Positions 52,335 through 61,459 of a stretch of 64,000 bases of DNA are shown piece by piece; positions within the stretch are counted from its first letter, which is position 1, and every line of letters starts with the position of its first letter. Source of the DNA: Bacteroidia bacterium (GTDB lineage Bacteria > Bacteroidota > Bacteroidia > B-17B0 > Aurantibacillaceae); NCBI GenBank assembly GCA_016787895.1, contig JAEUTN010000014.1, forward strand, positions 310,001-374,000, in the 5' to 3' direction. Below the pieces are notes generated by a model, which saw nothing but the letters and a program-made list of their open reading frames with translations, was not told where the DNA came from and did not search any database. Both the position numbers and the translations under genes were made by a program.

Positions 52335-53582
52335 ATGAACACGGAACCGAAATCTGCTAAATCCTCTCCGTTTCAACGTCTGCCCTTGAACAAAAGTGGC
52401 AGCCTTGCGACTCTATTGATTCTGGCTTTTGTGTTGCTTCGGTTTTTGGTGTTTTACGATTACAAACCCCTGTGGATTGATGAACAAATTTCGGTGAATG
52501 CCGCTTGTGGCGACAGCAGCCTGAATGCTTACAGTTTTGAAGAACTTCAACAAATTCGTTCTGAGAATCTGAAATCACCCGGTTTTTTAAGCAAGGTATT
52601 TTACGCCAACCTTCAAAACGACCGCTCCAATGCCTTGTTGTATGATTATGCACTTAGCGCCTGGGTTCATTGTTTTGGACTCAGTTTGTTTTCGGTTCGC
52701 GCTCTTTCTCTGCTCTGTTTTATACTGGTACTCTTGGCGGCCCGGGCCATTGCCTCTGAACTTCAGATCACGTCTTCGTTTTATTTGGTTCTCCTATTGA
52801 GTAGTTCTTTGCTTTATCGGTACAACATGGAGGCCAGAACCTACCTGTTCACCTTATGCCTTTCCCTTTGGTCGACACTGCTCCTGCTGCGTTATTTGAG
52901 AGAAGGTCAATTGACAACACTTCTTGGGTATTTGTTTTTGGTTTTGCTCTCCGTTTTTTCTCACTACCTCGTGGTGGTGGTGTTTGCATGGCATGGTATA
53001 CTTGTACTCAAGACTTCAAAAAAAGAAATTAAGTTTAAGCTTTTAGGGGGTTATCTAATTTTACTCCTTGTGTTTTTTACCTTGTTGTATTGGCTTGATC
53101 AATACACCGGTTTTATCCAACAACTCGCTCAGGCCAACGCCAACATTACTCAAAATGCGCCTGCGTCCATACATTTTAAGCCTTTTAGTCTTCCAAACCT
53201 GGTATCCGGTTTGGTGCAGGTACTCAGTCAGAATTTCGGACTCAGTTTACAAAGCCTGTTGCAGATTCGTTATTTTGCTATTCTTCTGCTGATTCCGGTT
53301 TATTTTATTTACACGACTTATAAAAGTAATACAAGACCCAACACTTTGGTATTTGTTGTTTTGATTGGGGTGCATCTTGTTTTTTTAACTTCAGTAAGTG
53401 CACTCAGCGCTAACACCACCATTTTTCAACTGTGTTATTCAATTTTTGTATTGCCCTACTACCTCTTGTATTTTGCGCAATTGAGTACTTCTAACCGTTT
53501 GAAACCCTATGAACAAATCCTGAAATGGAGTGTGGTCCTCTTTTCTTTGATCGACACTGCGGGCTACATTTACCTGGCCTGA
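52335..53582 (+). CDS. Multi-pass membrane glycosyltransferase (GT-C/GT39-like)
   Basis: 415 residues from the ATG at 52335; an in-frame ATG further upstream lies within the epimerase gene. About ten transmembrane helices. The first periplasmic loop carries the acidic pair WIDEQIS near residue 50, as in GT-C enzymes using lipid-linked donors, and there is a long loop ~55-95. It should move a sugar from a polyprenyl donor to a glycan or protein outside the inner membrane. Donor and acceptor are unknown. It overlaps the minus-strand GT at 53570 by 13 bases, convergently. Confidence 0.78.
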   Translation: MNTEPKSAKSSPFQRLPLNKSGSLATLLILAFVLLRFLVFYDYKPLWIDEQISVNAACGDSSLNAYSFEELQQIRSENLKSPGFLSKVFYANLQNDRSNALLYDYALSAWVHCFGLSLFSVRALSLLCFILVLLAARAIASELQITSSFYLVLLLSSSLLYRYNMEARTYLFTLCLSLWSTLLLLRYLREGQLTTLLGYLFLVLLSVFSHYLVVVVFAWHGILVLKTSKKEIKFKLLGGYLILLLVFFTLLYWLDQYTGFIQQLAQANANITQNAPASIHFKPFSLPNLVSGLVQVLSQNFGLSLQSLLQIRYFAILLLIPVYFIYTTYKSNTRPNTLVFVVLIGVHLVFLTSVSALSANTTIFQLCYSIFVLPYYLLYFAQLSTSNRLKPYEQILKWSVVLFSLIDTAGYIYLA

Positions 53583-54298
53583 AAGGCATTGCGCATCAGG
53601 AAACCCAAATATTGCCGGGTGGTTTTCAGCACTTTCATTTTTGATTTGCCCCGGCGTTTCGAAGAGTGCAAAGTGGTTGGCACTTCAATAACCTTCGCCT
53701 CACAACGAATGGCCTTGAGTAAAATTTCAAGCATGCAGATGAATCCTGCTTCCCGAATGAGTACCTGATCTTTGGCTTTAATCTTTCTGAGCAGCTCAAC
53801 ATGGTACACCCTGTAAAACGAACTGAGGGTGAGCACACGGATGTTAAAGGCAAAACGCATGAGTAAATTGGCTGCGGCAGAAATTAAACGGCGCAGAAAG
53901 GTGGTCTTTTCAAATCCTCCGCTTTGGGCATAAACGGAAGCCAGCACCAGGTCGAAATCCATGCGCGCCATCTGCACCATGTTTTCAAGTATGCCAATAT
54001 CAGAAGTGCAGTCGGCTTCAATGCTTACCACAAGGTCGTTATTGTTTTGGCTGTGCTTCAACACCCATTCAAATCCTGTGTTAAAAGCGGCTCCGGGTCC
54101 ACGGTTGATCCCATCGCCGAGCACAACAACATCCGAACCTTCAAATGTGCTTTTTAACACCTCAACAGAACCATCACTCGAACCATCATCAGAGAAAACA
54201 TAAAACACCTTTTCGTTTTTTAACACCCCACTTAACTCCTTATGTAAGTTGGGAATGTTCAGGCGCTCATTATAAATTGGAATCACAAAATAAATCAT
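53570..54298 (-). CDS. Family 2 glycosyltransferase (dolichyl-phosphate-mannose-synthase-like)
   Basis: 242 residues. FVIPIYNERLNIPNL, FSDDGSSDGS, RGPGAAFNTGFEW and SIEADCTSD form the GT-A fold with DxD-like acidic residues. No membrane helix follows, so it resembles the soluble Dpm1-type that loads a sugar onto a polyprenyl phosphate, the right donor for the GT-C enzyme opposite. It overlaps the next gene by four bases (ATGA). Confidence 0.9.
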   Translation of the reverse strand: MIYFVIPIYNERLNIPNLHKELSGVLKNEKVFYVFSDDGSSDGSVEVLKSTFEGSDVVVLGDGINRGPGAAFNTGFEWVLKHSQNNNDLVVSIEADCTSDIGILENMVQMARMDFDLVLASVYAQSGGFEKTTFLRRLISAAANLLMRFAFNIRVLTLSSFYRVYHVELLRKIKAKDQVLIREAGFICMLEILLKAIRCEAKVIEVPTTLHSSKRRGKSKMKVLKTTRQYLGFLMRNAFQAR

Positions 54299-55275
54299 GC
54301 CATTCCTTTTTTTGCTTCATGAATCGTCAGGCGTATGGCTTCTTGCATGCTCACCTGGGGGCTGTATCCCAGAAGACGTTTTGCTTTACTGAGATCCGGA
54401 ATCCTGCGCATGATGTCTTTGTACTTACCAAAAATATCGGCCATGGGTATAAACTTCAGTTTGAGTTCCTTGCCCGTTCCTGCAATGCTGTGAATGAGTT
54501 TGGCCGAATCCAGTACACTTAATTCCTCGTCGTTGCCCAGGTTAATGATTTCTCCAATGGCCAAATCGCTTTCCATGGCCAAACGGGTGCCTTCCACCAG
54601 GTCGCTCACAAATCCCATGGAGCGGGTTTGGGAACCGTCGCCATGAATGGTGATGGCTTCATCCTTTAAAACCTGTTGAATAAAAATAGGTATGTGCCCA
54701 CCACTCCAGCTAAAATTACTGCGTGGACTAAAGGCTCCAAAATACCTCAGAATCACCACCGGCACACCAAAATCCCTGTAATAGGCATTGGCCATTTGTT
54801 CTCCGTACAATTTCGATACCGCGTAACTCCAGCGTTTAATCATGCTCGGGCCAATCAGCAAATCCCCATCCTCATTCAAAGGCAAATCGGGAGACATACC
54901 ATACACATCGCTGGTAGAGGCGAACACCACTTTAATGTCAAGTTCCCGTGCCACTTTCAAAACATTTTCAGTGCCGGTTGCATTCACCGAAAGGGTTGGA
55001 TAAGCCTCTTCCTTTTCACTTATCTTTTTTAGTGCAGCCAGATGCACAATGCATTGTGAGCCCTCAGCTGCGCTTTTTAGTTTGTCAATGTCCAATACAT
55101 TTGCGTTCAAGAAACGAAATCGGGGATGCGTTTTACGGTGGACAATGTTGGCCTCTGAGCCATAGGACAAATCGTCCATGCCGGTTACGGTATAGCCTCT
55201 CTCCAATAAATCATCCAGCAGGTGGGAGCCTATCATTCCGGCCACACCGGTTATTAAAACGTTTTTGGAGCTCAT
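54295..55275 (-). CDS. NAD-dependent epimerase/dehydratase (SDR)
   Basis: 326 residues from the ATG at 55275. GVAGMIGSHLLDDLLERG is the NAD-binding motif, SDVYGM and Tyr-x3-Lys (YAVSKLYGEQ) are the catalytic site. It is an extended SDR of the UDP-glucose-4-epimerase type acting on a nucleotide sugar; substrate not assigned. It is the first gene of a two-gene minus-strand unit with the family 2 glycosyltransferase. A perfect -7 element (TATATTTG) is at 55291-55298. Confidence 0.92.
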   Translation of the reverse strand: MSSKNVLITGVAGMIGSHLLDDLLERGYTVTGMDDLSYGSEANIVHRKTHPRFRFLNANVLDIDKLKSAAEGSQCIVHLAALKKISEKEEAYPTLSVNATGTENVLKVARELDIKVVFASTSDVYGMSPDLPLNEDGDLLIGPSMIKRWSYAVSKLYGEQMANAYYRDFGVPVVILRYFGAFSPRSNFSWSGGHIPIFIQQVLKDEAITIHGDGSQTRSMGFVSDLVEGTRLAMESDLAIGEIINLGNDEELSVLDSAKLIHSIAGTGKELKLKFIPMADIFGKYKDIMRRIPDLSKAKRLLGYSPQVSMQEAIRLTIHEAKKGMA

Positions 55276-55290
55276 GCTTTCTGTAGTTTG

Positions 55291-55298
55291 CAAATATA
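55291..55298 (-). promoter_or_regulatory. Promoter -7 element of the epimerase gene
   Basis: Minus strand TATATTTG matches TAnnTTTG, 15 bases before the ATG at 55275. No -33 TTTG is seen at the usual distance. Confidence 0.5.
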
Positions 55299-55448
55299 AT
55301 CATCCCCGTCGTTATCCGCGCCATCAGGGTGGCTGAAATGCCCGTTTATATCACTTGATAAAATCTAATAAAAGGGCTCATCTTTTTGGCTGAAAGTAAC
55401 AGAGTTCAGGGTAATTCGGTTAATTTTATAGCTTTAATATTTACATGC

Positions 55449-56006
55449 ATGCCGGGTTCTGAACAATTCGATTATTCACTTCTAAAATCCTGTGGAAAGG
55501 ATGTTTTTATCAGCGCAAGGGCTGAGATTCGCCGCCCCCATCTGGTGAGTGTTGGAAGTCATGTGGCTATTGATTCTGGCGTTTACATCACCACCAAAGC
55601 TAATATCGGCGATTACACCCATATCTCTCCTTATGTAACGGTAATAGGAGGAGAAAAAAGCGAATTTGTACTTGGACATTTTGCTACTGTGGCTGCCGGA
55701 AGCCGGATTATTGCAGGAAGCGATGCTTTTCTTGGTGAAGGGTTCACGAGTGTGACGGTTCCCGCGGAATTTCGCGACAAGGTAGAATTCAGTACAGTGC
55801 GCATTTCCCGTTTTGCCGGAGTGGGCACCAACGTGATTCTTATGCCCGGAGTGTGTATTGGTGAAGGCTCCGTTATCGGCGCCGGAGCTCTTGTAACGCA
55901 AGATACAGAGCCCTGGACCATTTACGTGGGTGTACCGGCCCGTCCCCTGAAAATCAGAAAAAAAGAAGTGCTTTTAGAATACGCCAAACGTTTGGGATAC
56001 GAATAA
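55449..56006 (+). CDS. Left-handed beta-helix acyltransferase
   Basis: 185 residues from the ATG at 55449; upstream in-frame starts are non-ATG. Hexapeptide repeats ([LIV]-G-x4) run through most of the length (VSVGSHVAIDSGVYI, GVGTNVILMPGVCIGEGSVIG, AGALVTQD), and the end AxGVPARPL is typical of acetyltransferases of the NeuD/WbbJ group. It should acetylate a sugar. A TAGCTTTA element (one mismatch to the -7 consensus) lies at 55429-55436. The start of the next gene overlaps its stop. Confidence 0.9.
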   Translation: MPGSEQFDYSLLKSCGKDVFISARAEIRRPHLVSVGSHVAIDSGVYITTKANIGDYTHISPYVTVIGGEKSEFVLGHFATVAAGSRIIAGSDAFLGEGFTSVTVPAEFRDKVEFSTVRISRFAGVGTNVILMPGVCIGEGSVIGAGALVTQDTEPWTIYVGVPARPLKIRKKEVLLEYAKRLGYE

Positions 56007-56896
56007 TGCAGTACACGTTATCATATGTTCTCACCACTTTCAATAAACTGGATTACCTGAAAATAACCCTGCCTTTGTTGATAGAAGCCAGAAAACCAGA
56101 TGAAGAAATTGTTGTGGTTGATGGAGGCAGCACCGATGGAACAAAAGTTTATCTGGAGAATCTGTTGAAAGAAAATAAAATACAGGTCGTGTTATCGGAA
56201 AAGGACAAAGGTGAAGCGCACGGCATTAACAAGGCGCTGTTTTTAGCGAAAGGCGACTGGATTAAAATTGTAACGGACGATGATCTCTACGATTTTGAAG
56301 CTATACAGGTATGTAAAACCTATATGCAAAATCATCCCGATACCGATGTGCTGGGTTTTGACGGTTACTCCAGCAAAGTGATGGAGAAAACCAGATTTGA
56401 AAAAACCAATTTTATTGAAGGTTTCCATCAACGCAAAAAAGACGGCTCGGCTTTTTTATTTTGTGGCTTAAGTTTACTCATCCGAAGGTCTTCACTGTCC
56501 TATCTCGGTTTATTCAATGCCAATTATAAAATAATCGACATGGAATATTCTCTGCGTATTACCTCTATGAAAAGCAAGGTGGCGTTTTATACCGGGCATG
56601 CCTTTATCAATATTGTGAATCCGGCTTCCAACTCTGTAAAATTTTACGATGTCATTCGCAAGGAATACCACAGACTGAGAAGGACCTATCCCGAAGCCAG
56701 GTTAAACTTCAGAATCAACAACCCCATTCTGATGATGAAAGAACGTTTGAACCGCCTTACACGTAAATTGAAACCTGCGCCACTGCCTGCTCCCGAAACC
56801 CTTTTGCTTCAATATGAAACCCTAATTCAGAAAGGCCTTGAACTTTTTAAAAAGAACAGAAACACGGCATACGAAATACTCGATTCAGAAATCTGA
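56006..56896 (+). CDS. Family 2 glycosyltransferase
   Basis: 296 residues. LTTFNKLDYLKITLPLL, VVDGGSTDGTKVYLE, KGEAHGINKALFLAKGDW and the DDD-type acidic motif TDDDLYDF identify a GT-A inverting transferase. Cytoplasmic, no membrane helix. Shares single-base junctions with both flanking genes. Confidence 0.92.
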   Translation: MQYTLSYVLTTFNKLDYLKITLPLLIEARKPDEEIVVVDGGSTDGTKVYLENLLKENKIQVVLSEKDKGEAHGINKALFLAKGDWIKIVTDDDLYDFEAIQVCKTYMQNHPDTDVLGFDGYSSKVMEKTRFEKTNFIEGFHQRKKDGSAFLFCGLSLLIRRSSLSYLGLFNANYKIIDMEYSLRITSMKSKVAFYTGHAFINIVNPASNSVKFYDVIRKEYHRLRRTYPEARLNFRINNPILMMKERLNRLTRKLKPAPLPAPETLLLQYETLIQKGLELFKKNRNTAYEILDSEI

Positions 56897-57453
56897 TGTT
56901 ATTCAACAAACTATACCGTAACGGCACTGCCATTTTATCGCAAATCAGTTCAAACCTGAGACGATTGCATTTCAGATTAAAATACCCATCCCTGCAACTT
57001 GACGCCAAAAGCACTGTTTCTAAAAATTGTGAACTGCGTTGTATGGATGGTGCCAAATGTGCAATTAAAAACACCCATTTGGGCGAGGGCGTGTTTATTG
57101 TGGTTGAGAAAGGTGCTGAACTGTATATCTCTGATTCATCCATAGGCCCCAACTCCGTTATCGTTGCCAAATCGAGTATACACATTGGCGCCAATTGCTC
57201 AATCGCTGAAATGGTGGTGATTCGCGACCAGGACCATAGGTTTGGCAATGGTCAACTCATCAAAGAATCGGGTGAGACCAGCGGTCCCATCCGTATTGGC
57301 GAGAATGTTTGGATTGGGGCAAAAGCCAGTATTTTAAAAAATGTAGTTATTGGAAATAATTCCGTGGTTGGTGCTCACAGCCTGGTGAACAAAAGTTTCC
57401 CTGATAATTCCGTGGTGGCGGGTGTTCCGGCCGTTCTCATCAAAACATGCTGA
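56896..57453 (+). CDS. Acyltransferase with hexapeptide repeats
   Basis: 185 residues. A ~35-residue N-terminal part precedes hexapeptide units, then IGENVWIGAKASILKNVVIGNN and DNSVVAGVPAVLIK, the typical end of colanic-acid/maltose-type acetyltransferases (with the catalytic His at RDQDHRF-type loop). It should acetylate a sugar of the glycan. It overlaps the following glycosyltransferase by seven bases. Confidence 0.9.
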   Translation: MLFNKLYRNGTAILSQISSNLRRLHFRLKYPSLQLDAKSTVSKNCELRCMDGAKCAIKNTHLGEGVFIVVEKGAELYISDSSIGPNSVIVAKSSIHIGANCSIAEMVVIRDQDHRFGNGQLIKESGETSGPIRIGENVWIGAKASILKNVVIGNNSVVGAHSLVNKSFPDNSVVAGVPAVLIKTC

Positions 57454-58574
57454 ACATTCTTTTTTATACTTCTTTTAATTCCCGCTCCAGGGATACCGAA
57501 TCGCTCATGGAGGCTTTTGTAAAACAAGGCCACCGAGTGTTTGTATTAACTCAAACAGAAAGAGGAGTCTACCATGAAAGTTGTGAAAAGCTGGGCGTAT
57601 CTGCTTTTGCTCACCCACTGAAAAAACAAAGCCCCCTTGTTTATTTTGCAAAACAGGCTTTGTTTCTAAAACAATTTTGTAAAACGCATCGCATCCAATT
57701 GGTTTACGCTCATCTCGAAAATGCAGGACTGGCAGCAGTGCTGTGCCGTCCTTTTATTAGCGCAAAAGTATTTACCTGCAGACACACGGTGGATGAAGCG
57801 GAGTTGATGGGCAGCCGGAAGTTTATGCTTCTGAATAAGATTGTGTATTCGCTCAGCCGGAATAGCATAGTCGTTTCAGAACGCAGCAAACAGTACATGG
57901 TGCAGAAGGAAGGTATTTCAGAAAAAAAGATCCGGGTAATTCGTCTTGCTTACAATTTTGAGCTCTATCCTAAACCCAATGTAAAAAAAGTGGAAGAGAT
58001 TCGTGAACAGTACAAGGCCAAACTGCTGATGGTAAGCGCCTGCAGGATGATGGAAGGGAAACGACCTCATTTGTCGATTGAGATTTGTAAAACCCTGGTT
58101 GAGGAAGGGCTTGACGTGAAGTTGCTTTTGTTGGGCGAGGGCCCCCTGTTAGAGCGCCTTAAAAAACAGGTACTTGAACAAAAGCTTGAATCCACTGTGT
58201 TTGTGCTGGGTTACCAATCCAACATCATGGATTTTCTTTCAGCTTGCGACATCCTGCTGCACCCCTCTCTTCAGGATTCCAGTTCAGTGATTATTAAGGA
58301 AGCCGGTTTGAACGCCAGAACAGTTCTTGCCTGTAAAGAAATTGGTGATGTGCAGGAATACCTGGTTCACCAAAGTAATGCACTTCTGGTAAGCACCTCT
58401 GATCCTGCATCGGAATTTTGCAAACAACTTAAAGCAGTTTACGGTCAGGCTGACCAATTACAGGCTTTAGGCCAGGCGTTGAAAAAGACCGTGCTTGAAC
58501 GTTTTAATATTTCTACCATATTACCTGAATACAATCGCATACATTTGGAACTTGAATCCCATGGAAAAAATTAA
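57447..58574 (+). CDS. Family 4 glycosyltransferase
   Basis: 375 residues. The GT-B layout is seen in LNILFYTSFNSRSRDTESLMEAF at the N-terminus (core LFYTSFNSRSRDTESLM), MMEGKRPHLSIEICKTL and GEGPLLERLKKQV, then the nucleotide-sugar motif near LHPSLQDSSSVIIKEAGL with the Glu-x7-Glu-like end. It is a retaining transferase using a nucleotide-sugar donor. It overlaps the FkbM gene by 14 bases. Confidence 0.92.
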   Translation: MLNILFYTSFNSRSRDTESLMEAFVKQGHRVFVLTQTERGVYHESCEKLGVSAFAHPLKKQSPLVYFAKQALFLKQFCKTHRIQLVYAHLENAGLAAVLCRPFISAKVFTCRHTVDEAELMGSRKFMLLNKIVYSLSRNSIVVSERSKQYMVQKEGISEKKIRVIRLAYNFELYPKPNVKKVEEIREQYKAKLLMVSACRMMEGKRPHLSIEICKTLVEEGLDVKLLLLGEGPLLERLKKQVLEQKLESTVFVLGYQSNIMDFLSACDILLHPSLQDSSSVIIKEAGLNARTVLACKEIGDVQEYLVHQSNALLVSTSDPASEFCKQLKAVYGQADQLQALGQALKKTVLERFNISTILPEYNRIHLELESHGKN

Positions 58575-59337
58575 GTCCCTGATTTATTCCTTTTTTGATA
58601 TTTTAAGCTTTGGAAAAGGTCTTAAACGAAACATAAGCGGATTCAACATTTATTTTCCGGCACGCTGGTCGCGGTATTTTGAAAGTGATTACGAAGCGGA
58701 AAACATTGCATTTCTTAAAGAACATATAAAGCCCGGCGATGTGGTTTTTGACATTGGTGCGCATTTGGGTTTAATGTCGGTAATTTCATCCCGGCTGAGC
58801 GGACCCACCGGTAAGGTATATGCTTTTGAACCCAGCCCTTCCACCTTTGGCCTGCTTAAAAACGTGCTGGCGCTCAATTCAGGTCAAGCACCGGTGATTG
58901 CCGAACAAATGGCAGTGAGCAATGCCCTTGGCAACATTCGTTTTTATCTATCAAGTGATTTAGGAAGCAATTCCAACAGTTTAGTTGAGAAACATCACCT
59001 GAACCGGGATGCCGTTGAAGTGGCCTGTACCACAATTGATGCCTATGCAAAAAAACAGGGCATTGTTTTGATTCACCTGATAAAGATTGATGCTGAGGGC
59101 TCTGAACTTCAGGTATTGGAAGGGGCTAAAGAGGTGCTGTTAAACCAGCGCCCAAAAGTGATTTTGGCTATTCACCCCCGTTTGATTCGAAACAATGCCA
59201 ACGAACCCAAAGAGATATACGATTTAATCAACTCACTTGATTATAGTATTCATTATAAAAACAAAGTGCTTGATGAAAAGGGATTTTGTGCTTTGGAAGA
59301 TTTTTTTGACGTACACCTTTTGCCCAAAACCCCGTGA
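58561..59337 (+). CDS. FkbM-family methyltransferase
   Basis: 258 residues from the ATG at 58561. Motif I GDVVFDIGAHLGLMSVISS, the AFEPSPSTFGLLKNVLALN segment and IKIDAEGSELQVLEGA are the FkbM signature. It should O-methylate a sugar of the glycan. It overlaps the previous gene by 14 bases and the next (GTG start) by four. Confidence 0.92.
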   Translation: MEKIKSLIYSFFDILSFGKGLKRNISGFNIYFPARWSRYFESDYEAENIAFLKEHIKPGDVVFDIGAHLGLMSVISSRLSGPTGKVYAFEPSPSTFGLLKNVLALNSGQAPVIAEQMAVSNALGNIRFYLSSDLGSNSNSLVEKHHLNRDAVEVACTTIDAYAKKQGIVLIHLIKIDAEGSELQVLEGAKEVLLNQRPKVILAIHPRLIRNNANEPKEIYDLINSLDYSIHYKNKVLDEKGFCALEDFFDVHLLPKTP

Positions 59338-60230
59338 AAGAGTATTTTTTCTCCATAATTCTGCCGGTATACAACAGAGCTGCATTTCTGAAAAAAAGCA
59401 TTGAGTCGGTACTCGCTCAAACTTACACGCACTATGAGTTGATTGTAGTAGACGACGGCAGCACCGATGAAGGAGGGGAAATTGTTCAATCCCTTATCCA
59501 TCAACATCCCGATAAAAAAATCAGGTATTACTATAAGGAAAACGGAGAAAGGGGGGCTGCCAGAAATTATGGTGCCGAAAAGGCACTGGGAGAAATCCTG
59601 AATTTTTTCGACTCCGACGATGTGTTGTATCCCAACCACCTTAAAGAAGCCAACACTTTATTAAACACTCACACAAAAGCCCTTTGGTTTCATTTGGCGT
59701 ATGATTTGAAAAATGAACAACTTGAACCTCTCGGTCAGGGGCCGGTTTTTAATGAAGCCCCCAATCGTTTATTAATTTCAGGAAACCTTTTGAGTTGCAA
59801 TGGTGTTTTTATGGAAAAAGGGCTTTTTTTTAAAACACGTTTCAATGAAAACAGGGTCTTGGCCGGACTTGAGGACTGGGAGCTCTGGCTCAGACTTTCG
59901 GCGCGTGAACCGCTTTGTTATTCCAACACGGTAACTTCATCAATTATTCAACACGAGGACAGGTCGGTGTTAAACAAAAACCCGGAGAAATTAATTCAAC
60001 GGGTAGGTTTACTAATGCAACTCGTTGAGCAAAACCCGGCTTTGCGTGCTTTTATGCAAAAGGATTTTATCCGTTTTAAATGCTCCTGCACTTCTTACCT
60101 TTCACTTCATCTGGCTTTGATGAAAGACCAAAAAAAACCAGCCTTACAGTTTTTGTTTAAATCCCTTGCCATGAGGCCCGCTTTTGTTTTTGAACGCAGG
60201 TTTTACGCCATTTTAAAACATCTGTTTTGA
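59334..60230 (+). CDS. Family 2 glycosyltransferase
   Basis: 298 residues from a GTG at 59334 that overlaps the preceding TGA. ILPVYNRAAFLKKSIESVL, VVDDGSTDEGGEI and the acidic FDSDDVLYPNH are the GT-A motifs. Cytoplasmic. A long C-terminal helical part (~210-298) may bind the acceptor. Start and stop overlap neighbours by four bases. Confidence 0.92.
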   Translation: MKEYFFSIILPVYNRAAFLKKSIESVLAQTYTHYELIVVDDGSTDEGGEIVQSLIHQHPDKKIRYYYKENGERGAARNYGAEKALGEILNFFDSDDVLYPNHLKEANTLLNTHTKALWFHLAYDLKNEQLEPLGQGPVFNEAPNRLLISGNLLSCNGVFMEKGLFFKTRFNENRVLAGLEDWELWLRLSAREPLCYSNTVTSSIIQHEDRSVLNKNPEKLIQRVGLLMQLVEQNPALRAFMQKDFIRFKCSCTSYLSLHLALMKDQKKPALQFLFKSLAMRPAFVFERRFYAILKHLF

Positions 60231-61459
60231 AAAAGGGGAAAAACATACTGGTAGTAACCTACTGGAGCATCAACAATGCTTTAATACACACCTATACCCT
60301 GCCCTATTTAAGGCAAATCAAAGATTGCCTGGATAAAGACGCGAAAATCTATTTACTCACTTTGAGTCCACCCGGCACATTGAGCAGCAAAGAGACCTCC
60401 GGTTTTATTGAATCCCTGTCCAAGGAAAATATTGTGGTGATCAACTTTAATTACTACCCGTTTGGTTTTAAAATGCTTTTCACTCTTCTGTTTTTATTCC
60501 CTTATCTCATCCTTTTTTCTGTCTTCAGAAACATTAAAGCCATTCACGCCTGGTGTACCCCGGGGGGAGCCATAGCCTGGCCCATATCGGTTTTAAGCGG
60601 CAAACCACTTGTACTCGACAGTTTTGAACCTCACGCTGAATCCATGCTGGAAACCGGAGCTTGGAACCGAAAGGGATTTAGTTTCAGAGTTTTGTTTTTG
60701 CTCGAAAAACTTCAGTTAAAACGTGCCAGTGAGGTTATCTGCGCAACAGAAGGCATGATCAAACATTCGCAGAACTTGTATGGCATTAAAAAACAAAGGT
60801 ATTTTGTAAAACCCGCCGGCGTTGATCTTGAATTGTTCAATCCCGGGAAGCATCCTAAGGAAAACCCGGCGCTTGGTCTTCAAAAAAATGTGTGTGTATA
60901 CGCAGGCAAGTTTGGCGACCTCTATCTTGAAAATGAAGTGTTTGATTTTTTCAAAGCCGCCTATGATCATTGGAAAGGAGAGTTTTCTGTTATCCTCCTC
61001 ACAAAACACAGTGAACAAGAAATACAAGGATTTTGTGAGGTTTCAGGATTTCCCTATTCTCACATTCATCAGCATTTTGTACCTCACGAAAAAGTACCGG
61101 CATACATGAATCTGGCTGGATTTGGTATTTGTACTATTAAGCCAGTGCCTTCCAAAAAGTATGGTACACCCATCAAAAACGGAGAATATTGGGCCATGGG
61201 CCTGCCCTTAGTTATTCCTGCCAACATTTCTGTTGACAGCGACATCGTGAAAGATAAGCAGATAGGTTACGTGTTAAACAACTTTTCTAAAGCTGAATAC
61301 TTGAAAGCTATTCATGAAATTGAGCGAATTATGTCAAGTCCAGGTTTGACACAGAAAATCAGGGATGTTGCGGAGGAGAAGCGGAGTTTCAAAACTTCTA
61401 TTCCTATTTATCAAACTATTTACGCCACAAACGAAGTTTATTCAGGTGGAAAAGAATAA
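60227..61459 (+). CDS. Glycosyltransferase, GT-B type
   Basis: 410 residues from a TTG at 60227 (TTGA overlaps the previous TGA); no nearer ATG gives the N-terminal strand ILVVTYWSINNALIHTY. Rossmann-like halves: the first contains FSVLLFLFPYLIL-type hydrophobic helix (~80-100), the second VCVYAGKFGDLYLENEVFDFF and TPIKNGEYWAMGLPLVIP, typical of GT4-like enzymes. Donor not assigned. It ends 44 bases inside the convergent membrane-protein gene. Confidence 0.85.
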   Translation: MKKGKNILVVTYWSINNALIHTYTLPYLRQIKDCLDKDAKIYLLTLSPPGTLSSKETSGFIESLSKENIVVINFNYYPFGFKMLFTLLFLFPYLILFSVFRNIKAIHAWCTPGGAIAWPISVLSGKPLVLDSFEPHAESMLETGAWNRKGFSFRVLFLLEKLQLKRASEVICATEGMIKHSQNLYGIKKQRYFVKPAGVDLELFNPGKHPKENPALGLQKNVCVYAGKFGDLYLENEVFDFFKAAYDHWKGEFSVILLTKHSEQEIQGFCEVSGFPYSHIHQHFVPHEKVPAYMNLAGFGICTIKPVPSKKYGTPIKNGEYWAMGLPLVIPANISVDSDIVKDKQIGYVLNNFSKAEYLKAIHEIERIMSSPGLTQKIRDVAEEKRSFKTSIPIYQTIYATNEVYSGGKE